Assembly (NCBI RefSeq): GCF_013359865.1
Contig: NZ_JABMCE010000085.1
Coordinates: 186,001 to 250,000 of the forward strand
From: Curtobacterium pusillum
GTDB lineage: Bacteria; Actinomycetota; Actinomycetes; Actinomycetales; Microbacteriaceae
Reading direction: 5' to 3'
Length of the DNA: 64,000 nucleotides
The position numbers and the translations under genes were made by a program. Of the stretch, positions 52,191 through 59,366 are shown in pieces. How positions within the stretch are numbered: position 1 is the first letter of the stretch; each line of letters begins with the position of its first letter. The notes under the pieces are model-generated. The model ran no database searches. It was not told the origin of the DNA and saw only the letters and a list, made by a program, of their open reading frames with translations.

Positions 52191-52302
52191 GCGGGACACG
52201 ACACCCCCTGATACGTCGTGTCCCGCAGTACCTGCGACCCGTCGTGGGCGCGGGCGCCGCTTCCCCTGCGCGGCGCCCGGCCCCCTCTGCCCACGACGGG
52301 TC
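52191..52302. other. Tandem large hairpins in an intergenic region
   Basis: A first hairpin has perfect 12-base arms GCGGGACACGAC (52191-52202) and GTCGTGTCCCGC (52215-52226). Ten bases later a nested hairpin follows, with perfect 14-base outer arms (52236-52249, 52289-52302) and perfect 9-base inner arms GGGCGCCGC / GCGGCGCCC (52252-52260, 52270-52278). A weaker GTCCG/CGGAC stem lies near 52127. They fill most of the 242-bp gap between two small + strand genes. They could be a terminator array or a structured RNA. Confidence 0.6.
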
Positions 52303-52352
52303 CCGGTGAACACCCCGCCGTGGGCACCGCCCCGCCGCGGTACGGTGAGCCC

Positions 52353-52643
52353 GTGCCCTCCTACCGCGTGACCCTCGCCGTCGGAGCGCTCGCACCCGGT
52401 ACGGCACCCGCTGCGGTCCTGCCCGAAGCGGCCCGTCTGGTGGCCGAGCTCACGGTGGTCGAAGCTCAGGACGTCCGGCTGCTCCGAGGTGTCCCGTGCG
52501 CCGTCGTCCGGTTCGAGGCACCGGAGGACGACGTGGCCCTGACGGTCGCCGAGCACGCCGTCGACGGGCTGGGGAGCACCGCCGAGGTCCGTTCCGCCAT
52601 CGTCACCCGGCGAGACGGCCCGCGCTGGACGCCCGTCCGCTGA
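52353..52643 (+). CDS. Small hypothetical protein
   Basis: This 96-residue Ala/Val/Glu-rich soluble protein has a predicted beta-alpha-beta pattern (YRVTLAVGALA, LVAELTVVEAQDVRLL, CAVVRFEAPEDDVALTVAEHAV in part). I do not recognise a family. The GTG lies 6 nt after TACGGT, so it is probably leaderless. Its last 41 bp overlap the 3' end of the convergent gene. Confidence 0.6.
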   Translation: MPSYRVTLAVGALAPGTAPAAVLPEAARLVAELTVVEAQDVRLLRGVPCAVVRFEAPEDDVALTVAEHAVDGLGSTAEVRSAIVTRRDGPRWTPVR

Positions 52644-53079
52644 CCGGCCAGATGTACTCGAGGTCGTCGGGGACGTCGGGGAACAGCGGCCGGTAGTGCT
52701 CCGGCGCCTTCTGCACGAGCTTCGACCGGTGCGAGCGGTGCACGGCCGGGTCGTCGTTCCACGGCGGGAACGGGTGGTCGCCGCGCTCGTACGCCACGAG
52801 GTCCTCCGGCACGAGGGCCAGGTCCGCGAGCGTCTTCCCCAGGCAGGTGTCCGCGTACCCGCGCTCGGTCCAGACCCGGCACGTGGCGTCCTGGTACGCC
52901 ATCAGCGCCGGGCGGTACCCGCGCCACATCGCCACGACCGGGTGGCGCTGCCAGCCGTAGTCCGGCAGCGTCAGCGCACGCATCACCTGCAGCGTCTCGA
53001 CCCGCTGCTTGCCGAGCCGCCGGTCGTCGAGCACCTCGGCGGAGGCGCGGAAGTCCGGGTACGGCAGGAACGTCTGCAT
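52603..53079 (-). CDS. MSMEG_6728-like protein (pyrimidine-dimer glycosylase related)
   Basis: This 158-residue protein begins MQTFLPYPDFRASAEVLDDRR. It contains LGKQRVETLQVMRAL and WQRHPVVAMWRGY, features of the MSMEG_6728 group and of T4 endonuclease V-like pyrimidine-dimer DNA glycosylases. Thus a DNA-repair role is plausible, not shown. The ATG at 53079 lies 7 nt after TACCGT. Its 3' end overlaps the convergent small gene by 41 bp. Confidence 0.78.
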   Translation of the reverse strand: MQTFLPYPDFRASAEVLDDRRLGKQRVETLQVMRALTLPDYGWQRHPVVAMWRGYRPALMAYQDATCRVWTERGYADTCLGKTLADLALVPEDLVAYERGDHPFPPWNDDPAVHRSHRSKLVQKAPEHYRPLFPDVPDDLEYIWPVSGRASSAGRLAG

Positions 53080-53147
53080 GCGCCGGACGGTACGCGGGAG
53101 CGATCGGACCTCGACACATGTCGTCACAACCGGACCGCTCCGAGGAC

Positions 53148-53765
53148 ATGCGTGTGAGCATCGACCGCATGAGCGGAGAACTCGTCGTCGGTGTCAGCGG
53201 CAGCCCCTCGGACCCCTCGCGGACGTCCACGCTGGTGGCTGCGACGGTGGCGCGCCTCGGCCAGGAGATCGAGGGCGCGCGGACCGAGACGATCGAGATC
53301 GGGCCGCTGCTGGCGGACCTGGGCGCGGCGCCCTCGCGCGAGGCGATGTCGGCCCGCACGCGGCTCGCACTCGAGACGGTCGAGGCCGCGGACGTCCTCG
53401 TCGTGGGCAGCCCGGCGTTCCGGGCCGCGTACTCCGGCGCGTTCAAGCTCTTCTTCGACTGGATCGGGCAGTACGACCTCGTGGACACGCCGGTGCTCCT
53501 GACCGCGACGGGCGGCAGTGACCGGCACGCACTGCTCGTCGAACACCAGATGCGCCCGCTGTTCGGCTTCTTCCAGTCGACGACGCTGCCGATCGGCGTC
53601 TTCGGTAACGAGCGCGACTTCGCCAAGCGCGAGGGCGGCTACGACATCGCGAACGTCGACCTCGAGCTCCGCATCGACCAGGCCGTGCACCGCGCGCTCC
53701 CGCTCATCCGCGGGGGCTTCGCGACGGCCGGTGCCGCCGAGGTCCGGCGTCCCGCCGAATTCTGA
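53148..53765 (+). CDS. NADPH-dependent FMN reductase (MsuE-like)
   Basis: This 205-residue flavodoxin-fold protein has the FMN phosphate loop SGSPSDPSRTSTL near residue 15, VVGSPAFRAAYSGAFKLFFDW near 85 and TATGGSDRHALLVEHQMRPLF near 125, typical of MsuE/SsuE reductases that supply FMNH2 to two-component or luciferase-like monooxygenases. The ATG at 53148 follows GAGGA; another at 53169 lacks a site. No monooxygenase adjoins it. Confidence 0.87.
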   Translation: MRVSIDRMSGELVVGVSGSPSDPSRTSTLVAATVARLGQEIEGARTETIEIGPLLADLGAAPSREAMSARTRLALETVEAADVLVVGSPAFRAAYSGAFKLFFDWIGQYDLVDTPVLLTATGGSDRHALLVEHQMRPLFGFFQSTTLPIGVFGNERDFAKREGGYDIANVDLELRIDQAVHRALPLIRGGFATAGAAEVRRPAEF

Positions 53766-53824
53766 CCCGCGCGCGGCGCGCAGGAGTGCCGCCGCGCGGA
53801 TGCGGAACGCGCCGAGTGACGGAC

Positions 53825-53857
53825 GGGAGGCGCGGTGCGAGCTGGCACCGTCCCTCC
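53825..53857. repeat. Imperfect copies of the hairpin element
   Basis: GGGAGGCGCGGTGC (53825-53838) and GCACCGTCCCTCC (53845-53857) form an imperfect hairpin. About 55 bp later the arm CTCCAGTCCG (53914) recurs beside another GCGGTGC (53882). The region lies between the convergent FMN reductase (ends 53765) and aroQ (ends 53931) genes and may act as terminator. Confidence 0.55.
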
Positions 53858-53930
53858 AGACACGGCCGTCACCCCGCTGGCGCGGTGCGCCGGTACCGGC
53901 TGGTGGGACCCACCTCCAGTCCGCCCCGAC

Positions 53931-54374
53931 TCAGCCCTGCAGGGACGCGACGTGCGCGACCGCCAGACGGTACCCGTCCGGGCCGGCGCCGGCGATGACC
54001 GCCGTCGCGGCGGTCGCCACGTGGTCCACGTGCCGGAAGGGCTCCCGCTTCCAGGTGTTCGAGAGGTGCACCTCGACGACCGGGACGGACAGGGCCTCGA
54101 CCGCATCGTGCAGCGCGACGGAGGTGTGGGCGTAGGCGGCCGGGTTGATGACCACGCCCACGAAGTCGTCGAGCGCCTCGTGCAGCCACTCCACGAGCTC
54201 GCCCTCGCGGTTCGTCTGCCGGAAGTCCGCTTCGAACCCGTGCACCGCGGCCTCGGTGTGGACGATCGCCTCGATCTCGGCGAGCGTGACGGTGCCGTAC
54301 TGCGCCGGATCGCGTCGTCCGAGGATGTCGAGGTTGGGGCCGTTGAGGACGAGGATGCGCGGCTGCTCGGTCAT
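53931..54374 (-). CDS. aroQ: 3-dehydroquinate dehydratase, type II
   Basis: This 147-residue enzyme is complete for the type II family. The catalytic Tyr lies in DPAQYGTVTL near residue 26, substrate-binding Asn/Gly in VINPAAYAHTS near 75, and the catalytic His in VEVHLSNTWKRE near 101. It dehydrates 3-dehydroquinate to 3-dehydroshikimate in the shikimate or quinate pathway. The ATG lies 6 nt after TAGGCT, a leaderless layout. No other aro gene is adjacent. Confidence 0.95.
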   Translation of the reverse strand: MTEQPRILVLNGPNLDILGRRDPAQYGTVTLAEIEAIVHTEAAVHGFEADFRQTNREGELVEWLHEALDDFVGVVINPAAYAHTSVALHDAVEALSVPVVEVHLSNTWKREPFRHVDHVATAATAVIAGAGPDGYRLAVAHVASLQG

Positions 54375-54435
54375 GTCGCGAGCCTACCGGCGGTCATTTC
54401 GTCGTCCCCCGGTTCAATGACACATGCAAGGGCTA

Positions 54436-54506
54436 TGTGAACGGTCACAATAGGCCACCGCGCGGATCGGCGCAAAAGTTACAGAACGGTACTGCTGGGG
54501 TAGTGT
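54436..54506 (+). promoter_or_regulatory. Symporter promoter with TGTGA-n4-TCACA palindrome
   Basis: TGTGAACGGTCACA (54436-54449) has CRP-like half sites but a 4-bp spacer instead of the usual 6, so it is not a standard CRP/GlxR site. A promoter TTACAG (54479) - 16 bp - TAGTGT (54501) follows. Its transcription start would fall at about 54513, where an ATG opens a small frame. Confidence 0.5.
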
Positions 54507-54512
54507 CCCCCG

Positions 54513-54623
54513 ATGGACCTGCGCAGACGCGGGTCGTGCAAACACATCGACGTGGAGTGTGAATGGTTCTCGCTGCAGCGAACAACGGGATCCGGCTCGA
54601 TCTGGGCTGGGTCGACTACCTGA
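54513..54623 (+). CDS. Possible leaderless upstream ORF of the symporter gene
   Basis: An ATG at 54513, 6 nt after TAGTGT, opens a 36-codon frame beginning MDLRRRGSCKHIDVECEW. It overlaps the first 61 bases of the symporter gene in another frame and ends at 54623. The basic start with two Cys codons looks like a leader peptide that could tune downstream translation. It may be coincidental; there is no family match. Confidence 0.3.
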   Translation: MDLRRRGSCKHIDVECEWFSLQRTTGSGSIWAGSTT

Positions 54624-56233
54624 TGATCATCGTGTACTTCGCGGTCGTCATCGGCATCGGGTTCACCGCCCGCCGGCAGGTCCGGACGAGCATGGACTTC
54701 TTCCTCTCGGGCAGGTCCATGCCCGCGTGGATCACGGGCCTCGCGTTCGTGTCCGCGAACCTCGGCGCGACCGAGATCCTCGGCATGGCCGCCAACGGTG
54801 CCCAGATCGGCATGGCGACCCTGCACTACTACCTCGTCGGCGCCGTGCCCGCGATGGTGTTCCTCGGGCTCGTGATGATGCCCTTCTACTACGGCTCCAA
54901 GGTCCGCTCGGTACCGGAGTTCATGCTGCGGCGGTTCGGCAAGGCCCCGCACCTGGTGAACTCGATCGCGTTCGCGGTGTCGAACGTCCTCATCGCGGGC
55001 ATCAACCTGTACGCGATGGCGATCGTCATCGAGGCGATGCTCGGCTGGCCGGAGTGGCTCGCCATCATCGTCTCCGCGGGCTTCGTGCTCGTCTACATCA
55101 CCCTCGGTGGGCTCTCGAGCGCGATCTACAACGAGGTCATGCAGTTCTTCGTCATCATCGCCGGGCTCATCCCGCTGACGATCGTCGGTCTGCACCGCGT
55201 CGGCGGCTGGGACGGGCTCACCACCGCAATCACCAAGACGCAGGGCGTGCAGCACCTGCAGGCATGGGCCGGCACCGGCTTCGGTGACGTCACCAACCCG
55301 ATCGGTGCGAACTGGCTCGCGATCGTGCTCGGCCTCGGCTTCGTGCTCGGCTTCGGCTACTGGACGACGAACTTCACCGAGGTGCAGCGCGCGTTCTCCG
55401 CGAAGAACATGTCGGCCGCCCGACGGACCCCGCTCATCGCCGCGATCCCGAAGCTGTTCATCCCGGCCATCGTCGTCATCCCCGGCCTCATCGCCGCGGC
55501 CGTCGTCGGCAACCAGTTCGCCTCCGGCGCGCTCGACTACAACGACGCGATCCCGAAGCTCATCCAGATGTACCTGCCGACCGGCGTGCTCGGCGTCGCC
55601 GTGACGGGCCTCCTCGCGTCGTTCATGGCCGGCATGGCGGCGAACGTCTCGTCGTTCAACACCGTCTTCACGTACGACATCTGGCAGCGCTACATCAAGC
55701 CGAACATGCCGGACGTCCACTACCTGAAGACCGGTCGCTGGGTGACCGTCGTCGGAGTCCTCGTCGGCATCGCGACCGCGTTCATCGCCGCGCAGGCGTC
55801 GAACATCATGACGTACATGCAGACGCTGTTCTCGTTCTTCAACGCGCCGCTGTTCGCCGTGTTCATCCTCGGTCTGCTCTGGAAGCGGATGACCACGCAG
55901 GGTGCGCTCTGGGGGTACATCCTCGGCATCGTGACGCCGACGATCACGTGGATCGCCTACCTCGTCAACCCGAAGCTGTTCGCCACGGGAACGGCCGAGA
56001 CGCTCTACGGCGCGATCATCTCGTTCGTCACGGTGCTCGTCGTCGGGTTCGTCGTGTCGATGTTCACGAAGCCGAAGGCCGAGAAGGAGCTGGGCGGCCT
56101 GGTGTACGGCGTCGGCAAGATCGACCTGCACGGGGACTCCGTCGCGACCGACACCGCCTGGTACCGCTCGCCGGCGCTGCTCGGCACCGTGGCGCTCGTG
56201 CTGTGCGTCGTCCTCTACCTCCCGTTCCTCTGA
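54563..56233 (+). CDS. Sodium:solute symporter (SSS family)
   Basis: This 556-residue membrane protein has about 14 hydrophobic segments and SSS features: FFLSGRSMPAWITGLAFVSANLGATE near residue 50 (sodium site region, cited in part as GLAFVSANLGATE), VYITLGGLSSAIYNEVMQ near 185 and GLLASFMAGMAANVSSFNT near 350. It resembles SglT-like sugar symporters in overall pattern, but the substrate is not evident. The start follows GGAG. A small two-TM protein gene lies 20 bp downstream and is probably its partner. Confidence 0.88.
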   Translation: MVLAAANNGIRLDLGWVDYLMIIVYFAVVIGIGFTARRQVRTSMDFFLSGRSMPAWITGLAFVSANLGATEILGMAANGAQIGMATLHYYLVGAVPAMVFLGLVMMPFYYGSKVRSVPEFMLRRFGKAPHLVNSIAFAVSNVLIAGINLYAMAIVIEAMLGWPEWLAIIVSAGFVLVYITLGGLSSAIYNEVMQFFVIIAGLIPLTIVGLHRVGGWDGLTTAITKTQGVQHLQAWAGTGFGDVTNPIGANWLAIVLGLGFVLGFGYWTTNFTEVQRAFSAKNMSAARRTPLIAAIPKLFIPAIVVIPGLIAAAVVGNQFASGALDYNDAIPKLIQMYLPTGVLGVAVTGLLASFMAGMAANVSSFNTVFTYDIWQRYIKPNMPDVHYLKTGRWVTVVGVLVGIATAFIAAQASNIMTYMQTLFSFFNAPLFAVFILGLLWKRMTTQGALWGYILGIVTPTITWIAYLVNPKLFATGTAETLYGAIISFVTVLVVGFVVSMFTKPKAEKELGGLVYGVGKIDLHGDSVATDTAWYRSPALLGTVALVLCVVLYLPFL

Positions 56234-56253
56234 TCACACGAAGGAGATCTCCC

Positions 56254-56583
56254 ATGAGCGACACCAACACCGCCATGACCGAGGAGCAGAAGGCCGCCCT
56301 CGTCCGGTCCACCCGCCGACTCGACCTGCGCCGCATCCTCGGCGGACTCTTCGTGGTCTACGGCGTCATCACGACCATCGTCGGCATCGTCCACTGGGAC
56401 ACCGACCCCGAGAAGACCGGTGGCATCCACATCAACCTGTGGGTCGGGCTGTCGATGCTCGTCGGCGGGCTGCTGTTCTTCCTCTGGGACCGGCTGAACC
56501 CCGTCCCGGCGGAGGACATCATCGGTCAGGCCGAGGCCGAGGAGCACCAGAAGGCGGCCGGCGAGGGTCGCGAGCTCGCCTGA
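56254..56583 (+). CDS. Small two-TM membrane protein, probable SSS partner
   Basis: This 109-residue protein has a polar N-terminus, two hydrophobic segments (about 29-48 and 60-80) and an acidic C-terminus with Glu/Ala-rich residues. The ATG follows AAGGAG. The conserved look of RILGGLFVVYGVITTIVGI recalls small subunits found next to SSS symporters in actinobacteria, but no function is known to me. Confidence 0.7.
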   Translation: MSDTNTAMTEEQKAALVRSTRRLDLRRILGGLFVVYGVITTIVGIVHWDTDPEKTGGIHINLWVGLSMLVGGLLFFLWDRLNPVPAEDIIGQAEAEEHQKAAGEGRELA

Positions 56584-56599
56584 TCCTGCTGCCCTGACT

Positions 56600-56631
56600 G
56601 GAGGCGCGGTGCCGGCTGGCACCGCGCCTCC
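56600..56631. terminator. Bidirectional hairpin, GGAGGCGCGG element
   Basis: Perfect 14-base arms GGAGGCGCGGTGCC and GGCACCGCGCCTCC flank a GGCT loop. The outer bases GACT and CGTC pair further with one mismatch. It lies 17 bp after the small membrane-protein gene and before the convergent DUF3800 gene. Bases 56632-56775 hold a second looser stem (ATCCCCGG / CCGGGGAT) but no gene. Confidence 0.78.
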
Positions 56632-56775
56632 CGTCCGTCTCGGCGCCGCTTGACGGCGTGTCTCACGAGAACTAGTATTGACATGTCGGTCGGGTGCTCT
56701 CGGTCGAAAGTGATCCCCGGAAGACCTGCAGCCAGCGCGGGGCCCGGGGATTTGCGCTGTCCGGAGCAGGCGAGG

Positions 56776-57309
56776 TCACGCCACCACGATCTCCTGCGCG
56801 CGATCGTCGTCCCGGAGCGCTCCGGTGCCGTGCGCGCCGCATGCGATGTCCGCGAGTGCGAGAAGCGGTTCGTCCGCTCCCCGGACGTGCTCGTGTCGCA
56901 GCGACCTGCCGAGGCCGCTGCCGCGGATGGCATCGAGCATTCGCCGGTCGCCACGGTCGGCGTGGGGGCCGCGCGATTCGAGAACCAGGTGCCGTACGCC
57001 CCGGGCGTCGAGTTCGAACACGAGGCGCTCGAGGCAACGTCGCCGACGGCGCTCTGGCCTCGCCGGGGCACCGTCGTACCGGATCACGAGGATCTCGACA
57101 GCACGGCGAAGCAGGTCGAGCCACGAGAACCGTTGCGTCGGGAGAGCCTCGTACCAGTGCAACTTCCGCATACGTGCCGGACGCAGCGCTTCCACTGCCC
57201 GGCGCGCGTCGTGCTCCTCTGCGACCGTCACCACAACCGCTGCGATGAGGTAGCTCCTGTTGTCGCGGCCGCCGCCCGGCTCTGACTCGTCGACGTACGC
57301 GCGCTGCAT
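56776..57309 (-). CDS. DUF3800-like protein
   Basis: This 177-residue protein opens with the DUF3800 pattern RAYVDESEPG (an RNase H-like fold whose Asp and Glu are conserved). It has an Arg-rich middle and ends with LALADIACGAHGTGAL, the family's second acidic motif. The function is unknown; such genes often occur as scattered accessory genes and near mobile elements. The upstream sequence is richer in A+T than its neighbours (GTATATTGCG). No integrase or repeat pair is visible. Confidence 0.7.
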   Translation of the reverse strand: MQRAYVDESEPGGGRDNRSYLIAAVVVTVAEEHDARRAVEALRPARMRKLHWYEALPTQRFSWLDLLRRAVEILVIRYDGAPARPERRRRRCLERLVFELDARGVRHLVLESRGPHADRGDRRMLDAIRGSGLGRSLRHEHVRGADEPLLALADIACGAHGTGALRDDDRAQEIVVA

Positions 57310-57407
57310 CGGAGCAGTATATTGCGTTCCAGTTGCTTCGCCGATGAAACGGTTGCGCGCCGGGCGACGGCGCGCCAGGTTGAAGCACGACGACGAAAGG
57401 AACCCGC

Positions 57408-57824
57408 ATGGACACGATGGTCTTCATCAACCTGCCCGTCGACGACCTCGAACGGTCGAAGGCCTTCTACGAAGCACTCGGCTACTCGATCAACCCCGCG
57501 TTCACCGACGACACGGCCGCCTGTGTCGTGGTCAGCGACACGATCTTCGTCATGGTGCTGACGAAGCCCAAGTTCGCCGAGTTCACCGACAAGACCATCG
57601 CCGACCCGAGCTCGATCGAGGTCATCAACTCGCTCAGCGCCCCGTCGAAGGACGACGTGCGCCGGGTGGTCGACGCCGCGGTCGCCGCCGGGGGTACCGA
57701 GGACCGCCCCGAGACGGACCTCGGGTTCATGTACCAGCGGAGTTTCACGGACCCGGACGGGCACCGCTGGGAGTACGTGTGGATGGACCCGCAGGCGGCG
57801 CAGGACGGTCCGCCCGCCGAGTGA
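57408..57824 (+). CDS. VOC-family glyoxalase/bleomycin-resistance-like protein
   Basis: This 138-residue single-domain vicinal-oxygen-chelate protein shows FINLPVDDLERSKAFYEALGY at the start (cited in part as LPVDDLERSKAFYEALGY) and YQRSFTDPDGHRWEYVW at the end. The pattern fits the uncharacterised glyoxalase-like group rather than true glyoxalase I. The start follows GAAAGGAA. It stands alone. Confidence 0.88.
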   Translation: MDTMVFINLPVDDLERSKAFYEALGYSINPAFTDDTAACVVVSDTIFVMVLTKPKFAEFTDKTIADPSSIEVINSLSAPSKDDVRRVVDAAVAAGGTEDRPETDLGFMYQRSFTDPDGHRWEYVWMDPQAAQDGPPAE

Positions 57825-57873
57825 TCGCGGAGCCGGGGTGGGCGGTGTCGGCGGCGCCCGCCAGGATGGGCGC

Positions 57874-58491
57874 ATGAGCACCGACCCCGTCGCCGCACCC
57901 CCGTCGGACCTCGTCGTCGGGGACGACGGCCTCGCCCGCCCCGTCTGGGCCTCGACGGACGCGCTGCTCCGGGACTACTACGACACCGAGTGGGGCATGC
58001 CCGTGCGGGACGAGCGCGGCGTGTTCGAACGGCTCTCGCTCGAGGCGTTCCAGTCCGGCCTGTCGTGGCGGACGATCCTGGCGAAGCGGCCGGCGTTCCG
58101 TGCGGCCTTCGCGGACTTCGACGCCGACACGGTGGCCGGGTTCGGCGAGGACGACGTCGCCCGGCTGATGGCGGACGCCGGCATCGTCCGGAACCGGGCG
58201 AAGATCCTCGCGACGATCACGAACGCGAACGCCACGGTGGCGCTGCGCGAGGACGGCGGGCTCGCCGAGTTCGTCTGGTCGTTCCGTCCGGAGACGACCC
58301 CCGAACCGCACTCGTACGCCGAGGTCCCGACGAAGTCCGACGAGTCCGTCGCGCTGTCGAAGGCACTGCGGAAGCGCGGGTTCGCCTTCGTCGGTCCGAC
58401 GACGATGTACGCCCTGATGGAGGCGCTCGGCATCGTCGACACGCATCTGGTCGGCAGCCACCGGCGGGGGACCTCGGGCGTCTGGAACTGA
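57874..58491 (+). CDS. tag: DNA-3-methyladenine glycosylase I, zinc-snap-less
   Basis: This 205-residue protein aligns along the whole Tag fold: YYDTEWGMPVRDERGVFERLSLEAFQSGLSW (in part EAFQSGLSWRTIL), the LMADAGIVRNRAKI helix, and ALSKALRKRGFAFVGPTTMYALMEA in part. The catalytic Glu region (EAFQSGLSW) is kept. Of the four zinc ligands of E. coli Tag, three appear replaced: first Cys by Pro, His by Tyr in YYDTEWG, last Cys by Ser/His in HLVGSH. The ATG lies 6 nt after CAGGAT. Confidence 0.9.
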   Translation: MSTDPVAAPPSDLVVGDDGLARPVWASTDALLRDYYDTEWGMPVRDERGVFERLSLEAFQSGLSWRTILAKRPAFRAAFADFDADTVAGFGEDDVARLMADAGIVRNRAKILATITNANATVALREDGGLAEFVWSFRPETTPEPHSYAEVPTKSDESVALSKALRKRGFAFVGPTTMYALMEALGIVDTHLVGSHRRGTSGVWN

Positions 58492-58529
58492 CCGGGACGG
58501 CTCGGACCGACCAGGGCTAGGGTCGCGAC

Positions 58530-59339
58530 ATGAGCTCCGAGAACCCGCGCGTGCGCCCCGTCCACCCGGTCGACGCCGAGGTGGTGGAGGTCCCCGTCGA
58601 TGCCGAGGTCCCGACGCCCGAGCCGGCCGACGGTCCCGACGCAGTGTCGCCCGAGCACGACCCGGACGAGGTCCGCATCGCGTTCCTGCTGTTCCCCGAC
58701 CTCACGCAGCTCGACCTGACAGGCCCGGCGCAGGTGCTCTCGCGAGTGCCCGGCGCCCGTGTGGAGTACGTCGCCGCGACGCTCGACCCGGTCCGGAGCG
58801 ACTGCGGGCTCGCCCTCGTGCCGACGACGACCATCGCCGACGCGAGTCCCGCGGACGTGCTCGTCGTCCCCGGCGGTGCGGGCGCGTTCGACGCCATGCT
58901 CGACCCCGAGGTGATCGGTTTCGTCCGGCGCGAGGCCGAGCGGGCGACCTGGGTGACCTCGGTGTGCACGGGCGCGTTCGTGCTCGGTGGCGCGGGGCTG
59001 CTCGCCGGCAAGCGGGCGACCACGCACTGGGCGTCGAAGCCGATGCTCGCCGCGTTCGGGGCGCAGCCGGTGGACGACCGCGTGGTGGACGACGGCGCGG
59101 TCGTCACGGCGGCCGGGGTCAGCGCGGGCATCGACATGGCGCTGTGGCTCGCGGCGGAGCTCGCGGGTCAGCCGGCGGCCGAGGCGATCCAGCTGCAGAT
59201 CGAGTACGACCCGCAGCCGCCGTTCGACGCCGGGTCCGCCGAGCGGGCGGACACTCGGGTGGTGGCGGAAGCGCGGGCCGCTGCGGAGGAGGCGCGGGGC
59301 GAGCGGGTCGCGCGGGCTGCGGCGGCCGTCATCCGCTGA
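58530..59339 (+). CDS. DJ-1/PfpI-family protein (isonitrile hydratase-like)
   Basis: This 269-residue protein has an unusual acidic Pro/Val/Glu-rich N-terminal extension of about 45 residues, then a DJ-1 domain: IAFLLFPDLTQLDLTGPAQVL near 50, VVPGGAGAFD near 112 and the nucleophile Cys in SVCTGAFVLGGAGLLAGKRATTHW near 150 (cited in part as SVCTGAFVLG). A C-terminal Ala/Glu/Arg-rich helix follows. GATase-like proteins without the AraC HTH resemble isonitrile hydratase; the substrate is unknown. The ATG lies 6 nt after TAGGGT. Confidence 0.86.
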   Translation: MSSENPRVRPVHPVDAEVVEVPVDAEVPTPEPADGPDAVSPEHDPDEVRIAFLLFPDLTQLDLTGPAQVLSRVPGARVEYVAATLDPVRSDCGLALVPTTTIADASPADVLVVPGGAGAFDAMLDPEVIGFVRREAERATWVTSVCTGAFVLGGAGLLAGKRATTHWASKPMLAAFGAQPVDDRVVDDGAVVTAAGVSAGIDMALWLAAELAGQPAAEAIQLQIEYDPQPPFDAGSAERADTRVVAEARAAAEEARGERVARAAAAVIR

Positions 59340-59366
59340 CCACGGCGGGCGCGAGCGGGCCGCTCG

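Noticed and set aside
56678-56683. TTGACA as a -35 element near 56678
   Set aside because: It is an exact -35 consensus but no -10 hexamer is found at 16-18 bp and no + strand gene follows.
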